Source of the DNA: Lepiota brunneoincarnata
Lineage: Eukaryota > Basidiomycota > Agaricomycetes > Agaricales > Agaricaceae
Length of the DNA stretch: 64,000 bases
Direction: 5' to 3'
Assembly (NCBI GenBank): GCA_023014365.1
Contig: JAEBUN010000006.1
Coordinates: 1,550,001-1,614,000, forward strand
The position numbers were made by a program, and so were the translations under genes. Positions 19,670 through 31,425 of the stretch are shown here, one piece after another. The notes beneath the pieces were generated by a model that did not search any database, was not told the DNA's origin, and saw only the letters and a list, made by a program, of their open reading frames with translations. The first letter of the stretch is position 1, and every line of letters begins with the position of its first letter.

Positions 19670-21538
19670 TTACAGAGAAGCTCTCTGGCGCTGAGGCTCA
19701 ACACCATCCGCAATCGCAAGATAAGGCATAAGGTCGCTGGTCAAAAATTCACTTGGCCAGGTCTTCCTAATCTGCAGCTTCAGATAATCCTCCGCCAACT
19801 TCACATCCTGATCCCTAACGCCAGGAACAAATTTCTTGATCGTAGGGGCCAGCTCCTTGACGAACCCATCCACATACTCGGCAGTGATCAACTGGCCATC
19901 ATCAGCGCGGAGGCCATACTTGACCCACTGCCAAAGCTGCACACGGGTAATCTCGGCGGTGGCGGCGTCTTCCATGAGGTAGTTGAGAGGGATGCAACCG
20001 TTTCCACCAACCCACGCTGCGGTGTAGGCGAGACATGTAGAGACGTTCTCGCGGATACCGTCGACAGTGATTTTGCCAGGTACCTTGGTATTCAGGAGAT
20101 CAGCAGCAGTGACCCTGACATCCTGACGAAGGTTGTAGTACTAGCAAAAAGAAGGGCATGTAAGAAACAGAAACTCAAGAGGGCGAGAAGTAACATACTT
20201 GGTTGGGACCGAAGCATATGCTCGTCAAAGATCTTGCGTGCAATGCGCTCAATGAGGGGATGGGCAATCCAGGTACCATCGTGGCCGGCAGGTAACCTCA
20301 CGAAGCTTGTCAGCGCGAACCTTATTCATAGCAACTTCGTTGGCCTTGGGGTCATCCTTGATAGGAATCTGGGCAGACATGCCACCCATGGCAGCAACCT
20401 TGCGCCTGTGGCAGGTCTGGATGAGGAGCCTGACATAGGCGTCCATGAAAGGGACGGTCATGGTGACATCTTTGCGGTCGGGGAGGACAGCACTGCGGTC
20501 TGCCCTGCGCTTCTTGATGAAACTGAAGATGTAGTCCCAGCTAAAAATAGAAGAATGAGAAGGGGGCAGCGCGCCGATGACGTCACAAGGGATGTCCGTA
20601 CCGTCCACAGTTGAGACCAGACGAGTGATTACGGAGCTCGAACAGGATCTCTTCCATCTGGAACTGCAGCAGGAAGCGTCTCGATGAGAACGGTCGCACG
20701 GACGGTGTTCAGCGGGAGCCCGATGTACGATTGAGAGAATACGAAGATATCGTTCCAGAGTCGGGCCTCCAGATAGTGCTCAATCTTGGGTAGGTAGAAA
20801 TAGGGGCCAGAGCCGCGCTTGACGAGCTCCTTGGCGTTGTGGTAGAAGAAGAAGGCAAAGTCAAAAATGGACCCAGAAATAGGTTGATTATCGACGGTGA
20901 TGCGGGGCTCATCAAGGATGCCAGCCGCGAGGACTTGCAATCACCATTGTTAGCAACCGCAAAGAGGTAGTTGCTACCGAGTAGAACAACTCACCGAACA
21001 ATCAGAACAGCTGGGTGTTCGGCCCAGCTTGTACTTCTTTCCCCCAGCCTCAAAGTCGATCTGGCGGTGGACGGCATCACGAAGATTGATTTGACCATTC
21101 AACATATTGGAAAAGGTAGGGGAGCTCGAGTCTGCGTTGTCCTTTTGAGAGAAAAGCTCATGAATCAAGAGCGAAAGTTTGCTCACCCTCAAAGTCAGCC
21201 ATGAATGTCTGTGCGCCACTGTTGAGGGCGTTGAATGACCATCTTCCTGTCCGTAGGGACCAGTGATCTCGACGCGGCGATCCTTCGAGACCAGGTCCAG
21301 GGGGATACGCAGTGCCAAGAGGGGATCTGCACGGATATGAGCAGTCTCAGGGGGTAAGTCGAGAGGTACGCCAGGAATCGAAGCGGCGCTGAGCATCCTC
21401 GCGGGCAGTGAGGAGAGACTGGCGAGTGGCTTCAAACGTCTTGTGGAGGGCGGCGAGGAATTTGAGAGCATCATCTGTGAAGAGCTCCTCTTGGGCCTTA
21501 GGGGCGACTTTTGAGTGAATCTTGACTCCGTGAGACAT
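19670..21538 (-). CDS. Malate synthase (glyoxylate cycle), many apparent single-base insertions
   Basis: Condenses glyoxylate with acetyl-CoA to malate in the glyoxylate cycle, needed for growth on C2 compounds and fatty acids. It starts [20 protein letters not shown] at 21538. Diagnostic pieces are [56 protein letters not shown], the family signature [17 protein letters not shown] (split by an intron near 20540-20600), [31 protein letters not shown] and [20 protein letters not shown]. The C-terminus reads RASL rather than the SKL-like peroxisomal tag. At least eleven places need removal of one base to keep the conserved frame (around 21390-21240, 21020, 20920, 20670, 20295 and 20215). I saw none needing an added base. 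The gene is conserved and usually single-copy, so these look like sequence errors, but a pseudogene cannot be excluded. Confidence 0.9.
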
Positions 21539-24222
21539 CTTGGAGATGCAGTGGGGAAAGGGCAAGGGGAGAAGGGAATTATTTATTGACCCTGTTCTTT
21601 CCCGGCTCCCCGTCCAATCCGTGAACCGTAATCCGAACGGAGCCCAAATGTCACACCCCGGATCTCGGTACTCAATCACATGGCTCTGCAGCATGGACCC
21701 CATACAAACAAACATCATCATCCCTTAAATACGAAGTCCTAACCCCTTCCTCGAATTTCGCTACTTTCCCTTATCCTGATTGAATAGGCTTCGAATTTTG
21801 CCACCAGCCTAATAAACTCCCTCTTGCCTATCGCAGCGGCAACGCTCGGACGCGTTGTCCCCATCGTATAACTCAGAAAAATCGCTCACTGACTTCCCCA
21901 TTCAGTACACAGCCCTTGAGGCACCCGCGATGGGGAAGCTTTGTTACCTCTCCTGCCGCCCGTCAGGACTCCCGCTCGACGACCAAGCGCACTCAGCTCA
22001 TATGTTTCGAAATGGTAAGCCTTCCGCCGGGAAGTACACGTAAGTTCCCACGTCCCACGAATAGCCAAATTTCTATCATCTCTTCGTACAATGCATCCTG
22101 GAACTTCCTTTCACTTCGGCCTTCCGTCGAGGACCTCTTGTATAACAAACAGTATTATTTCCCTCTGTAACGGTTCTCCTGCCGTAGGGCAAATGGACCC
22201 TCACACATCGACGTATACATTCAGTTTGTTCTGATCGCGAGCGATGTCGTGCAAACTTCATGTTATCCGGTCGGGTAATTGCAAGGTCATCAAACGTATC
22301 ACAAAGTCACAGGAACGAGCAGAACGTTTATGGGCAACTCCCCAATTCCCAAGTGATCTCACGGACCATCACTCAAAAAATAGATTCGCCTAAGCAAGCA
22401 AAATCCAGAACCTCAAAGCCTCCCTAACAGCCCAAGCCTACCTTCGAGGCCAAACACTGCGCTGTGTTCCATTCATGTCTGAAGGGTAGAGATATTCACG
22501 ATTTAGTCCATCTCCGCAAGTGTATCAGGAAATTACTTGGCTAAGACCAAGGACGCACAGCTGGATCCCAGTTCGTCTGTACATACTGGTTTTATTGTTT
22601 ATCTTTCACGTCCTCCACTCTTTTCCCCCGTCCTGTCCAAGGGAAATGTACTGTTCGTTCCTCACGATAGGTTTTTTGCCATCGGGGTGAGCCTCAGTCT
22701 CCGTCCTACAAACCGATGAGTAACCGACGCGCATCTATGTACATACAGCCCCTGATAGTAAACAGCGTCCACTGAGTTTGAAGGGCGACCAACTTGAACA
22801 TGGAATAGGTACCAAGAGCATCACAATGCGTTTTTGTTTCAGTGAATGTCATCAGGTTGTGTGAGCGATCCAGTCGAGATCGACTAGATTGATACTGTAA
22901 ATGCGCAACCGGGGCGGAGTTAGGTAGATGAGTAATATGATATGACGTATACATTGTACAAATATTTTCGCGCAGCATTCGCGTTTCACCGCGGGCTGGC
23001 TGAATGTTAGCCTCAAAAATTCAGAAAAAAGATGGAATTAGAATATCAGGCATTCCTGCATAGTTTCATGCCGGTATGTTGCAGGAAAAGGATCCTTTTA
23101 CAAGACGGAACTAATCAGTCTCCCGGCCCGACATGCTTTGAGTTGCAGTCGCCTCTTTAATAACCCATCGCAGTCAAAGATGGAAGAAAATGCCATTTAA
23201 AAATCGATTATAAATAAAATTAAAATACTGCTATATCTTGCGAAGTTATAATCGTCTGTAGAAGGTGTATGGGACACGATAAATCTATTTTGTTATGAAA
23301 GTAGTCCTAAATGTGCGTATCTTTGAGACCAACTCTGAAATTGTTATCATTCTCGGTGATTGTCTGGCCCGAGAGTCTCTCCTGGAGTACGGCTTTACGA
23401 TATTTGGACTGCCGCTCGAGTTCATTGAGCCCTTTTTCAAAAATGGGATTCCACCAACCTCCGGCATTGGGCAAGCACTCAAATATTCCTCTCCAAATGG
23501 ACCTGTTTACTATATATGATCATCGGCGCTATGAGGATTTTGTTCTTCAAGGGCTATGGACTACAACAGAGTTATGGGATTTTACAGAGTATGCATAAGG
23601 ATGGGTTATCTCAGAGGCAACTGTAGTCAGTTTAAATCTGATGCTAACTTTTATGCTTTCATCGGAAAATGTTGTTGAGTTCTCATGCATCTTCGCTTTA
23701 TCTCTGGAAACTTTGGGTCAAGCGACCCGGTTGACCGAAAGTGATCGGATCCATAAGTGATAATTTCTGGCTTTCATGAGGCTTATTTCGCTCCCATGGA
23801 TCACCATGAATCTCCTCATAAATTCTGAAATAGTGACTGTGAATTTTATTGGATTTCTTGAGGCCAACGTTCAGCCAGTTTACTGGTCAGACTACGACGC
23901 GAAACACGCGAACGCGGCGCGAAAATTTTTGTAAAATGTATACGTCATACTACATAGTTTCGGCACGGGGGTTTGCGGAAACCTAACCTAGGTTCTGCAA
24001 TTTTTTAAAACAAGGGTACCTTACGTTTGTCTCTTGGATCAATAGGCCCCTTGGACAGCACCAAGTTTCATCCTCCTGAAATGTATGGGTAAAGAAGTCA
24101 AAAAAAGCCCGGGCTAGTGAGATCGCGTTGCTATCGGCATAATGTTAGGGCAAGACAACCGCGCGGCTAGAAAGTCATAGGTGGAAAATCTTATCGCTCA
24201 AAACTTCATGTAGCGGATCACT
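21539..24222. other. Long intergenic region, no gene recognised
   Basis: About 2.7 kb between malate synthase and P450 2. Short open frames (for example 23295-23519 plus) show no family. A CG-rich patch around 23898-23926 (GCGAAACACGCGAACGCGGC) in AT-rich surroundings resembles ends of basidiomycete mobile DNA, but no inverted repeat was found. Confidence 0.45.
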
Positions 24223-26399
24223 TCAGATAAACTCCACATCCATATACTCTTTCAGCATACTCTCAACATCCTTGTCTTTGCGAGGAGTGAGCTTGCACGG
24301 GAATGGTCGTGGATGACTAGAATGTCCTCATGAGACTATGCTTGTCACACTCCAGAAGTTAGGAACTCACGAAACAATAGAGCCCGTCAACCATTCAGGT
24401 ACTACCTCAACGGGATTCCCTTCTGCGTCGAGTTCTGGACGAGATATCAAACAGTGCAAGGATGGATACTGCAACGATGTATAGAGTCGATAACGCTATA
24501 TGGGATCCAGGGCATATCCTGAAGAGAAAAGGCCTGAGGGGAGCATTCATCACCCGAGGATATAGGCACTCGCACCTTCTTCCGAATCCAAAAGTCGCAA
24601 ACACCTCAGGATCAGGGATGTCAGCGGGTGTACCGTCCTTATTAAGGAATCTTTCCGGTTTGAATTCCTTGGGGATCCGGGAAAATGTCCTCATCAGTGA
24701 AGCATAGCACTAGTGCAAACAAGTGAGTGCAGGTCAGCGGTACCGTGACAACCCGGATTGTTAGCATGGCCACATACTATGCATTTGCAAGGATGATACA
24801 TCCTTTCGGGATGTAATATCCCTTGTACACGTCCTCCTCGCTCGTCAAGTGTGGAACGCCTGTGGTATGTTAGACAAACCGAGAGATATCACGATAGGGA
24901 CACAGTAGCTAACCGGACGGGAGGATCGGGTTCCATCTGATATTTAATAATGTTTTGTTAACCTGCTCAGAATGATTGAAGTATATAGCCTCACCGTAAA
25001 ACCTCCTTAAGAACGGCAGAAAGATATGTCAAGTGTGGCTTGTCAGAAAAGTCTGGTAACCGATCATGTCCGATAATCGAGTCAATTTCCTGTTGAGCTC
25101 TCCGCTGAATGTCAGGATACTTGAGCATTGCCAGTAAGAAAGTCATGCAAGCGGACATTGTCGTCTCGGTTGCAGCTGGTACCGTTCAAGCTTTAGGTAT
25201 ATAAACTTAATTCAATTCGATGGACCCACCTCCATAAACTTGCGTTGCCGTCTGTTTAAGGTGCAGTACCTGGTCGTCAAAATCCGGCCTGTCACCATAC
25301 CGCTCCAGGATATGTGAGAGAAACGATTCCTGGCGCAGGTCCCATCCTTCCTACTCAAGAAATCAGCGAAAGTGTATATGCACATGAATAAGCTGTTACC
25401 ATGGCTTTCAGTGTTGCTTGATAAGGTTCCTCTCGTATCCCTGTCACAACTGTTCTGCATTCACTTGCGAATCTCTGGAAACTGGCCCATGGCATCCACT
25501 CTGGGATGTGCTTAAGCATAGGTATGATGTCGACGAGGTATCCTCCAGGGGTAGCAGCCCTCGCTACATATGAAAAGGCTTCCTCCGCACGTTGTACCCT
25601 GAGATCATGGCTTCGCCGAACGGGAAGTCCATAGCTTATAGCAGTGGCAAAGCCGCCCACACAACTGAGAATAGATGAGGATAACGACACATGTGTTGGG
25701 AACCTAAATCTCACCTCAGGATTTGCTCTTGAACGTTGAAGGGAGATTGATAAAGATTCGGTAGTAAAACCTTCCGTGCAAACTCCAATTCTTTCTCTTG
25801 GTCCCTGACTAGGGTCCTTGGGGAGAAATACTGCTGAAATAATCGGCGATGGTTTCTCCATTCATCACCATAGGGCATTAGCGCAAAAAAGAAGCCAATT
25901 TGTGCACTGGAGTGGGACATGTGAATTGATGCCCGAATGAATCTTGGGATGGGGAACATACACCTCTGAGATCATCACCGAGTGAGGTCTATTATATCGC
26001 ATTTAGGTTTTCGGCTCCTCTCCCGGTTTAAACCCATGCTCACCGACTGGAGTACAAGGCTGAGCGCTGCTTCAAGAAGATCCTTCGCATATTGAGCATC
26101 ATTGAGAACCACGATCGGCTGGCCGAGTGCCTCAAAGTACATGATCTTCGATCCTATTCTGAGATGTTATTAACTAGCAAAACTTCAGCTGGGAGTTTCT
26201 CCCCACCAAACTTTTCTCCGAGCTCCTTATAAAAGATATGACTGTTGGTCAACGGAATAGAAAGAGCATTTCCAACAATAGGCAACCGCCGTGGTCCTGG
26301 GGGGTAGGGGAGCAGCGGCCTACGGCGGTTGCGATAAATGAAATGAACTGCGATGCAAAGCAAGAGGATGACTATATCCTGGGGAGAAAAGATAGCCAT
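24223..26399 (-). CDS. Cytochrome P450 gene 2 (microsomal, O-methylsterigmatocystin oxidoreductase-like), frame breaks
   Basis: Heme-thiolate monooxygenase of the ER membrane; substrate unknown. Starts MAIFSPQDIVILLLCIAVH (anchor), then RRRPLLPYPPGP (Pro hinge). Later exons: MPYGDEWRNHRRLFQQYFSP near 25885-25825, YLVDIIPMLKHIPEWMPWAS near 25540-25490, helix I and LKEVLR near 25190-25000, FKPERFLNKDG near 24650, FGFGRR and (after an intron) CPGSHIALSTLY near 24500, and a C-terminal exon ending DVEF (stop 24223-24225). About five one-base excesses break the frame: two near 24690-24670, two near 25340-25320, one near 24440. The gene is otherwise complete and close to P450 3, so these may be sequence errors. 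Confidence 0.88.
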
Positions 26400-26723
26400 T
26401 GTGGTTGGATCACGGCTTGTGTTCAATCGAAGCCTTTTATCGATGCTTGCTGCAAATATTTGGCACCCTCATGGTCGTGGTGGCACTGTCTCCAATTGAA
26501 GTGTAGTGCGGTGGCTTGATTTGGTCTAGCATTCCCACTACGAAACCATCATGACCTTACAATAGCTGAATCGACACCGGTACACACAGTGAGAACAGAA
26601 GCCTGCTGATTGAACGCTGTTAACTAACCGGCAATCACACCAATTCGAGCCGTCGATGTGTGAATTGTCAACATCATTTGATGACCGTGCAACTTATTAC
26701 TTGATATACCACGCAGTGACCCT
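26400..26723. other. Spacer between P450 2 and P450 3
   Basis: 324 bases; holds the P450 2 upstream side and the P450 3 downstream flank. A weak version of the conserved 3'-flank element (TGTGTGAATTG) appears near 26665. No gene. Confidence 0.5.
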
Positions 26724-28891
26724 TCAAACAAATTCAACATCCATGTACTCCCTCAACAGACTCTCAACATCCTTTCCTTCGCGAGGACTAAGCTTACACT
26801 GGAAGGGCAGTGGCTGACTATGGTGTCCTCGTGAGATTATCCCCGCCACACTCCAAAGATTAGGCACTCACGAGGTAATAGAACCGGTCGACCACTCAGG
26901 TATCACCTCAATCGGATTCCCTTCGGCATCAAGCTCTGGAGAAATATCGAACAGCGCAAGGATGGATGCAGCAACAATGTACAGAGTTGATAATGCTATG
27001 TGAGATCCGGGACATATCCTGAAGAAAAAGGTCTATGAATCATCGTTTGTCACATGCAGGCACCTTTACCACACCTTCTTCCAAACCCAAAGGTCGCAAA
27101 CACCTCAGGATCGGGAACGTGATCAGCAGGTGCACCATCCTTATTAAGGAATCTTTCCGGTTTGAATTCCTTGGGATCCGGGAAAATATCCTCGTCGTGA
27201 AGCATAGCGCTAGTTCCAAGCAAGTGAGTACATGTCAACGCCGCCATAGCGGTCCAGACTGTTGACATGGTCACATACTACGCATTTGCCATGACGATAC
27301 TGCCTTTCGGGATATAATATCCCTTATACACGTCCTCCTCGCTCGTACAGTGCGGGACGCCTGTGGCATGTTAGACAAACCGAAAAGTGTCACGATAGGG
27401 CGGTAGCTGACCAGGTGGGATGATCGGGTTCCATCTGAAATTTAATACTGTTAACCGTACTCGGGATAATGGGGTGTATAGCCTCACCGTAAAACCTCCT
27501 TAAGAACGACGGAAAGATATGCCAAGTGTGGCTTATCAGAGAAGTCTGGTAGTCGATCACGTCCGATAATGGAGTCAATTTCTTGTTGAGCTCTTCGCTG
27601 AATGTCAGGGTACTTGAGCATTGCCAGTAAGAAAGTCATGCAAGCGGACATTGTCGTCTCGGTTGCAGCTGGCAGAAAATTCATGCTTCAAGTATGTAAA
27701 CTCAATTCAACTCGATGGACCCACCTCCATAAACTTGCCCCGCCGTCTGTTTAATCTGCTGGGCCTGGTAGTCAAAATCCGGCCTGTCACCATACCGCTC
27801 CAGGATATGTGAGACAAATGATTCTGGTGCGGTCCCGTCCTCCTGCCGAGAAATTGGCAAAGCGTAGACATTCATGAGAAAAACATTACCATGGCTTTTA
27901 ATGTTGCTCGATAAGGTTCCTCCACCACTCGTGTCACAACCGCCCTGCATTCACGTGCAAATCTTTGGAAATTAGCCCATGGCATCCACTCCGGGATGTG
28001 CCTAAGCATAGGCACGATATCAACGAGGTAGCCTCCAGGAGTAAAGGCCCTCGCTACACGCGAAAAAGCATCTTCTGCGAGTTGTACCATAGGATCATGG
28101 CTTCGTCGAACTGGGAGCCCGTAAGTTATGGCGGTGGCAATGCCACCCACGCAGCTAAGAATAAATGAGATAGTGATAGATATGCTGGGAGCCTAAGCCT
28201 TACCTCAGCATTTGCTCATGGGCTTTGACAGGATATCGGTAAAGATTCGGTAGTACCGTCTTCCGTACAAACTCCAGCTCTTTCTCTTGGTCCCTGGCCA
28301 AGGTCCTTGGAGAGAAATACTGCTGGAATAATCGGCGGTGGTTTCTCCATTCATCACCATAGGGCATTAGGGCAAAAAAGTAGCCAACTTGCACACTTTA
28401 GCGGGACATGTAAACCAAAATTGTTTCAATGAACTTGAGACGAGGAACATACACATCTGAGATCATCACCGAGTGCGGTCTATTATACAACACTTAATCA
28501 TTCATCTGCTCTCCTGGCTTAGACCCGTGCTCACCGACTAGAGTACAAGGCTGAGCGCCCCTCGAGGAGATCCTTTGCATATTGAGCATCATTGAGAACC
28601 ACAATCGGCTGGCCGAGTGCCTCAAGGTAGATGATCTTCGATCCTATTCCAAGGTGTTAGCAGGCTAACCGGACTTCAACTTGGTATTCCCACCCCACCA
28701 AGCTTTTCTCCGAGCTCCTTATAAAAGATATGACTATCCGTCAACGGAATAGAAAGAGCATTTCCGACAATAGGCAACCGCCGTGGTCCTGGGGGATAGG
28801 GGAGCAGCGGCCTACGGCGGTAGCGATAAATGAAATGAACTGCGATGCAAAGCAAGATGATGACTATATCCTGGGGAGAAAAGATAGCCAT
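26724..28891 (-). CDS. Cytochrome P450 gene 3, apparently intact
   Basis: The clearest copy of the array. It starts MAIFSPQDIVIILLCIAVH at 28891 with the hinge YPPGPRRLP. Exon 2 reads ALGQPIVVLNDAQYAKDLL; further exons give MPYGDEWRNHRRLFQQYFSP (about 28360-28300), YLVDIVPMLRHIPEWMPWAN (about 28040-27980) and ERYGDRPDFDYQAQQIKQ (about 27810-27750). Helix I has ATETT and runs into KYPDIQRRAQQE (about 27665-27590). The ExxR motif is in KEVLR (27485). MLHDEDIFPDPKEFKPERF and FGFGRR are at about 27215-27070, the Cys ligand is in CPGSHIALS (about 27010), and it ends DVEFV (stop 26724-26726). About a dozen short introns, one splitting the heme loop after FGFGRR. No frame break was seen. Confidence 0.92.
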
Positions 28892-29281
28892 TGTAGTTGG
28901 ATCATGGCTTGTATTCAGTAGGGGCCTTTTATCGATGCTCGTAAATTTCTGGAACTCTCATGGTCGTGATGCAACGGAGTCAGGGCCTCCAATGAGAGTG
29001 CTGTGTGCCGGCTTGTCTTTTGCATTGGGTAGCTTGATTTGGTGTAAAATTCGCACTGTGAAGCTGTCGTGCCTTTCTGGGCCCTTGTGGTATATGGATC
29101 AACATTGGCGCACGCGGTGAAGACGGACAGGATGTGTCTGCTGACTGGACACCATCAGCTAAGTACATTTTACCAACAGGCACAGTAATTTGAGCCGGCG
29201 GTGTCAACCCGCAACACGGTGTGTGAATTGCGAAAAGCGTTCATTCTACGATTTGTTACTTGGTATGCCCACAATGGACCA
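28892..29281. repeat. Short spacer of the P450 array carrying the conserved 3'-flank repeat
   Basis: 390 bases between P450 3 and P450 4. About 28965-29275 is shared with 32505-32760, 36430-36590 and 40090-40345, always just downstream of a P450 stop. It includes GTGTCAACCCGCAACAC at 29201-29217, with short inverted ends GTGT/ACAC. Confidence 0.7.
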
Positions 29282-31425
29282 TCAAACAAATTCAACGTCC
29301 ATGTACTCCTTCAGTAGGTTCTCAACATCTTTTCCTTCGCGAGGGGTGAGCTTACACTGGAAAGGCAGCGGTTCACTAGGGTGTTCCCATAAGATTACCC
29401 CCAAACACGTTTCAAAATTAGGCACTCACCAGACAATAGAACCGGTCGACCATTCAGGTACCACCTCAATCGGATTCCCTTCTGCATCCAGTTCTGGAGA
29501 AATCTCGAACAGAGCAAGGATGGACACAGCAACGAGGTACAGGGTCGATAACGCTATGTGAGATCCGGGACATATCCTAGACAAGCAACGAAGACTATGA
29601 AGTGCCCCGTATCACGAAAGAGCATCGTCGATCGCACCTTCTTCCAAAACCAAAGGTGGCAAATACCTCTGGGTCAGGAATGTCTGAGGATATACGACCA
29701 TTTTTGAAGAATCTTTCCGGGATTAAATTCTTTGGGCTTGGGGAACACCTCCTCGTCCTGGAGCATAGCACTAGTATACATAAGGCGAGGAGATCGGGGC
29801 GGCTGCTTGGAACTCACTTACTATGCATTCGCAATAACGATACTTCCCTTTGGGATATAATACCCCTTATACACATCTTCATCGGTTGTGAAATGTGGGA
29901 CACCTGTCGCATGTTAAACCGATTCAGAGGTCACATCATGCGGAAACACGAACCAAGTGGCGCAATGGCATTCCACCTAAATGAGCCTATTCAATCATCT
30001 GGTCAAGGAAAAGAGCAACGGTCCTCACCGTAAAACTTCTTTAAGGATAGCAGAAAGGTATGGCAAGTCTGGTTTGTCGGTGAAGTCCGGTAATCGATCA
30101 CGGCCAACAACAGAGTCAATTTCCTGCTGCGCTTTCCGCTGAACATCAGGATACTTAAGCATCGCCAGTATGAAGGTCATGCAAGCAGAAACGGTTGTTT
30201 CCAGTGCAGCTAACGTCATTCAAATATATGTATATTAAATCATATTGGTGAAGTCCTCACCGCCATGAACCTGCGCCGCTGCCTGTGCAATGTGCTGGGC
30301 TTGGTACTCGAAATCCGATCTGCCGCTGTACCGCTCTAGGAGGTTTGAGACAAATGACTCCGGTGCGACCCCATCCTCCTGCCCAAGAAGTCAGCGAAGG
30401 TGTAGACTCGCACGGAATGAACATTACCATGGCTTTTAGTGTTGCTCGATAGGGTTCCTCCTTCGCTCGCTTCATGGATTCTCTGCATTCACGTCCAAGT
30501 CTCTGGAAGTTGGCTCCTGGGGTCCATTCAGGGACGTGCCTGAGCATAGGTAGGATATCAACGAGGTAGCCTCCGGGAGCGGCAGCTTTCGATGCACATA
30601 GGAAAGCTTCTTCCGCAAGTTTTACCATAGGGTCATGCGTTCGCCGAATTTGAAGACTGTAAGTCATAGCAGCAGACAGGCCACCCACACAGCTAACAAA
30701 CGTTCGGACAAATGATAGAAGCATTAAGCAACCGGAACCTACCCGCTTATATGTTCATGGACGCTGTGGGGAGCTCTATAAACATTTGGCAATAGTGCTT
30801 TCCGGACAAACTCCAGCTCCTTCTCTTGGTCTCTTGCCAGCGCTTTTGGAGAGAAATACTGCTGGAATAACCGGCGGTGGTTTCTCCATTCATCTCCATA
30901 CGGCATTATGAAAAAGAGGTATCCGATCTTTGCGCTTTAGGGTGATGTGTGGGCTAATGTTCCGACAAGATTTGGGATAATTGACATACACGTCTGAGAC
31001 CATTGTCGTGTGGGGTCTACAAATCAACTTAATAAAATTTCCCCCAGTTCGTACTCGTTCCTGTACTTACCGACTGGAGTACAAGGATGAGCGCTTCTCA
31101 AGTAGATCTACCGCCATTTGAGCATCGTTGAGGACCACAACCGGCTGGCCGAGAACCTCGAAGTACATGATTTTCGACCCTATTCCAAGATATCAACAAG
31201 GAGTCAGGTGTTAATTCGGACCTTCTCCCACCAAGCCTCTTTCCTAATTCCTTGTAAAAAATGTGACTGTTCGTCCAAGGGAATAGAAAGAGCATTTCCA
31301 ATGAAAGGCAACCGTTGTATCCCCGGAGGGTAGGGGAACCGTGGCTTACGGCGGTTGCGATAAATAATATGAACCGTGATGCAAAGTAAGAGGAAGAGTA
31401 TATCTTGAGGTGAGAGAGTCTCCAT
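29282..31425 (-). CDS. Cytochrome P450 gene 4, two frame breaks
   Basis: Same architecture as P450 3. Starts METLSPQDILFLLLCITVH at 31425. One extra base follows NALSIPL near 31280, disrupting exon 1. Intact landmarks are MPYGDEWRNHRRLFQQYFSP (about 30905-30845), PGGYLVDILPMLRHVPEWTP (about 30585-30520), ALETTVSACMTF (about 30205), KYPDVQRKAQQE, KEVLR (30025) and the CPGSHIALSTLY heme loop. A second one-base excess lies in the PERF motif near 29718. It ends DVEFV (stop 29282-29284). The two breaks could be sequence errors. Upstream DNA belongs to the array repeat. Confidence 0.87.
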
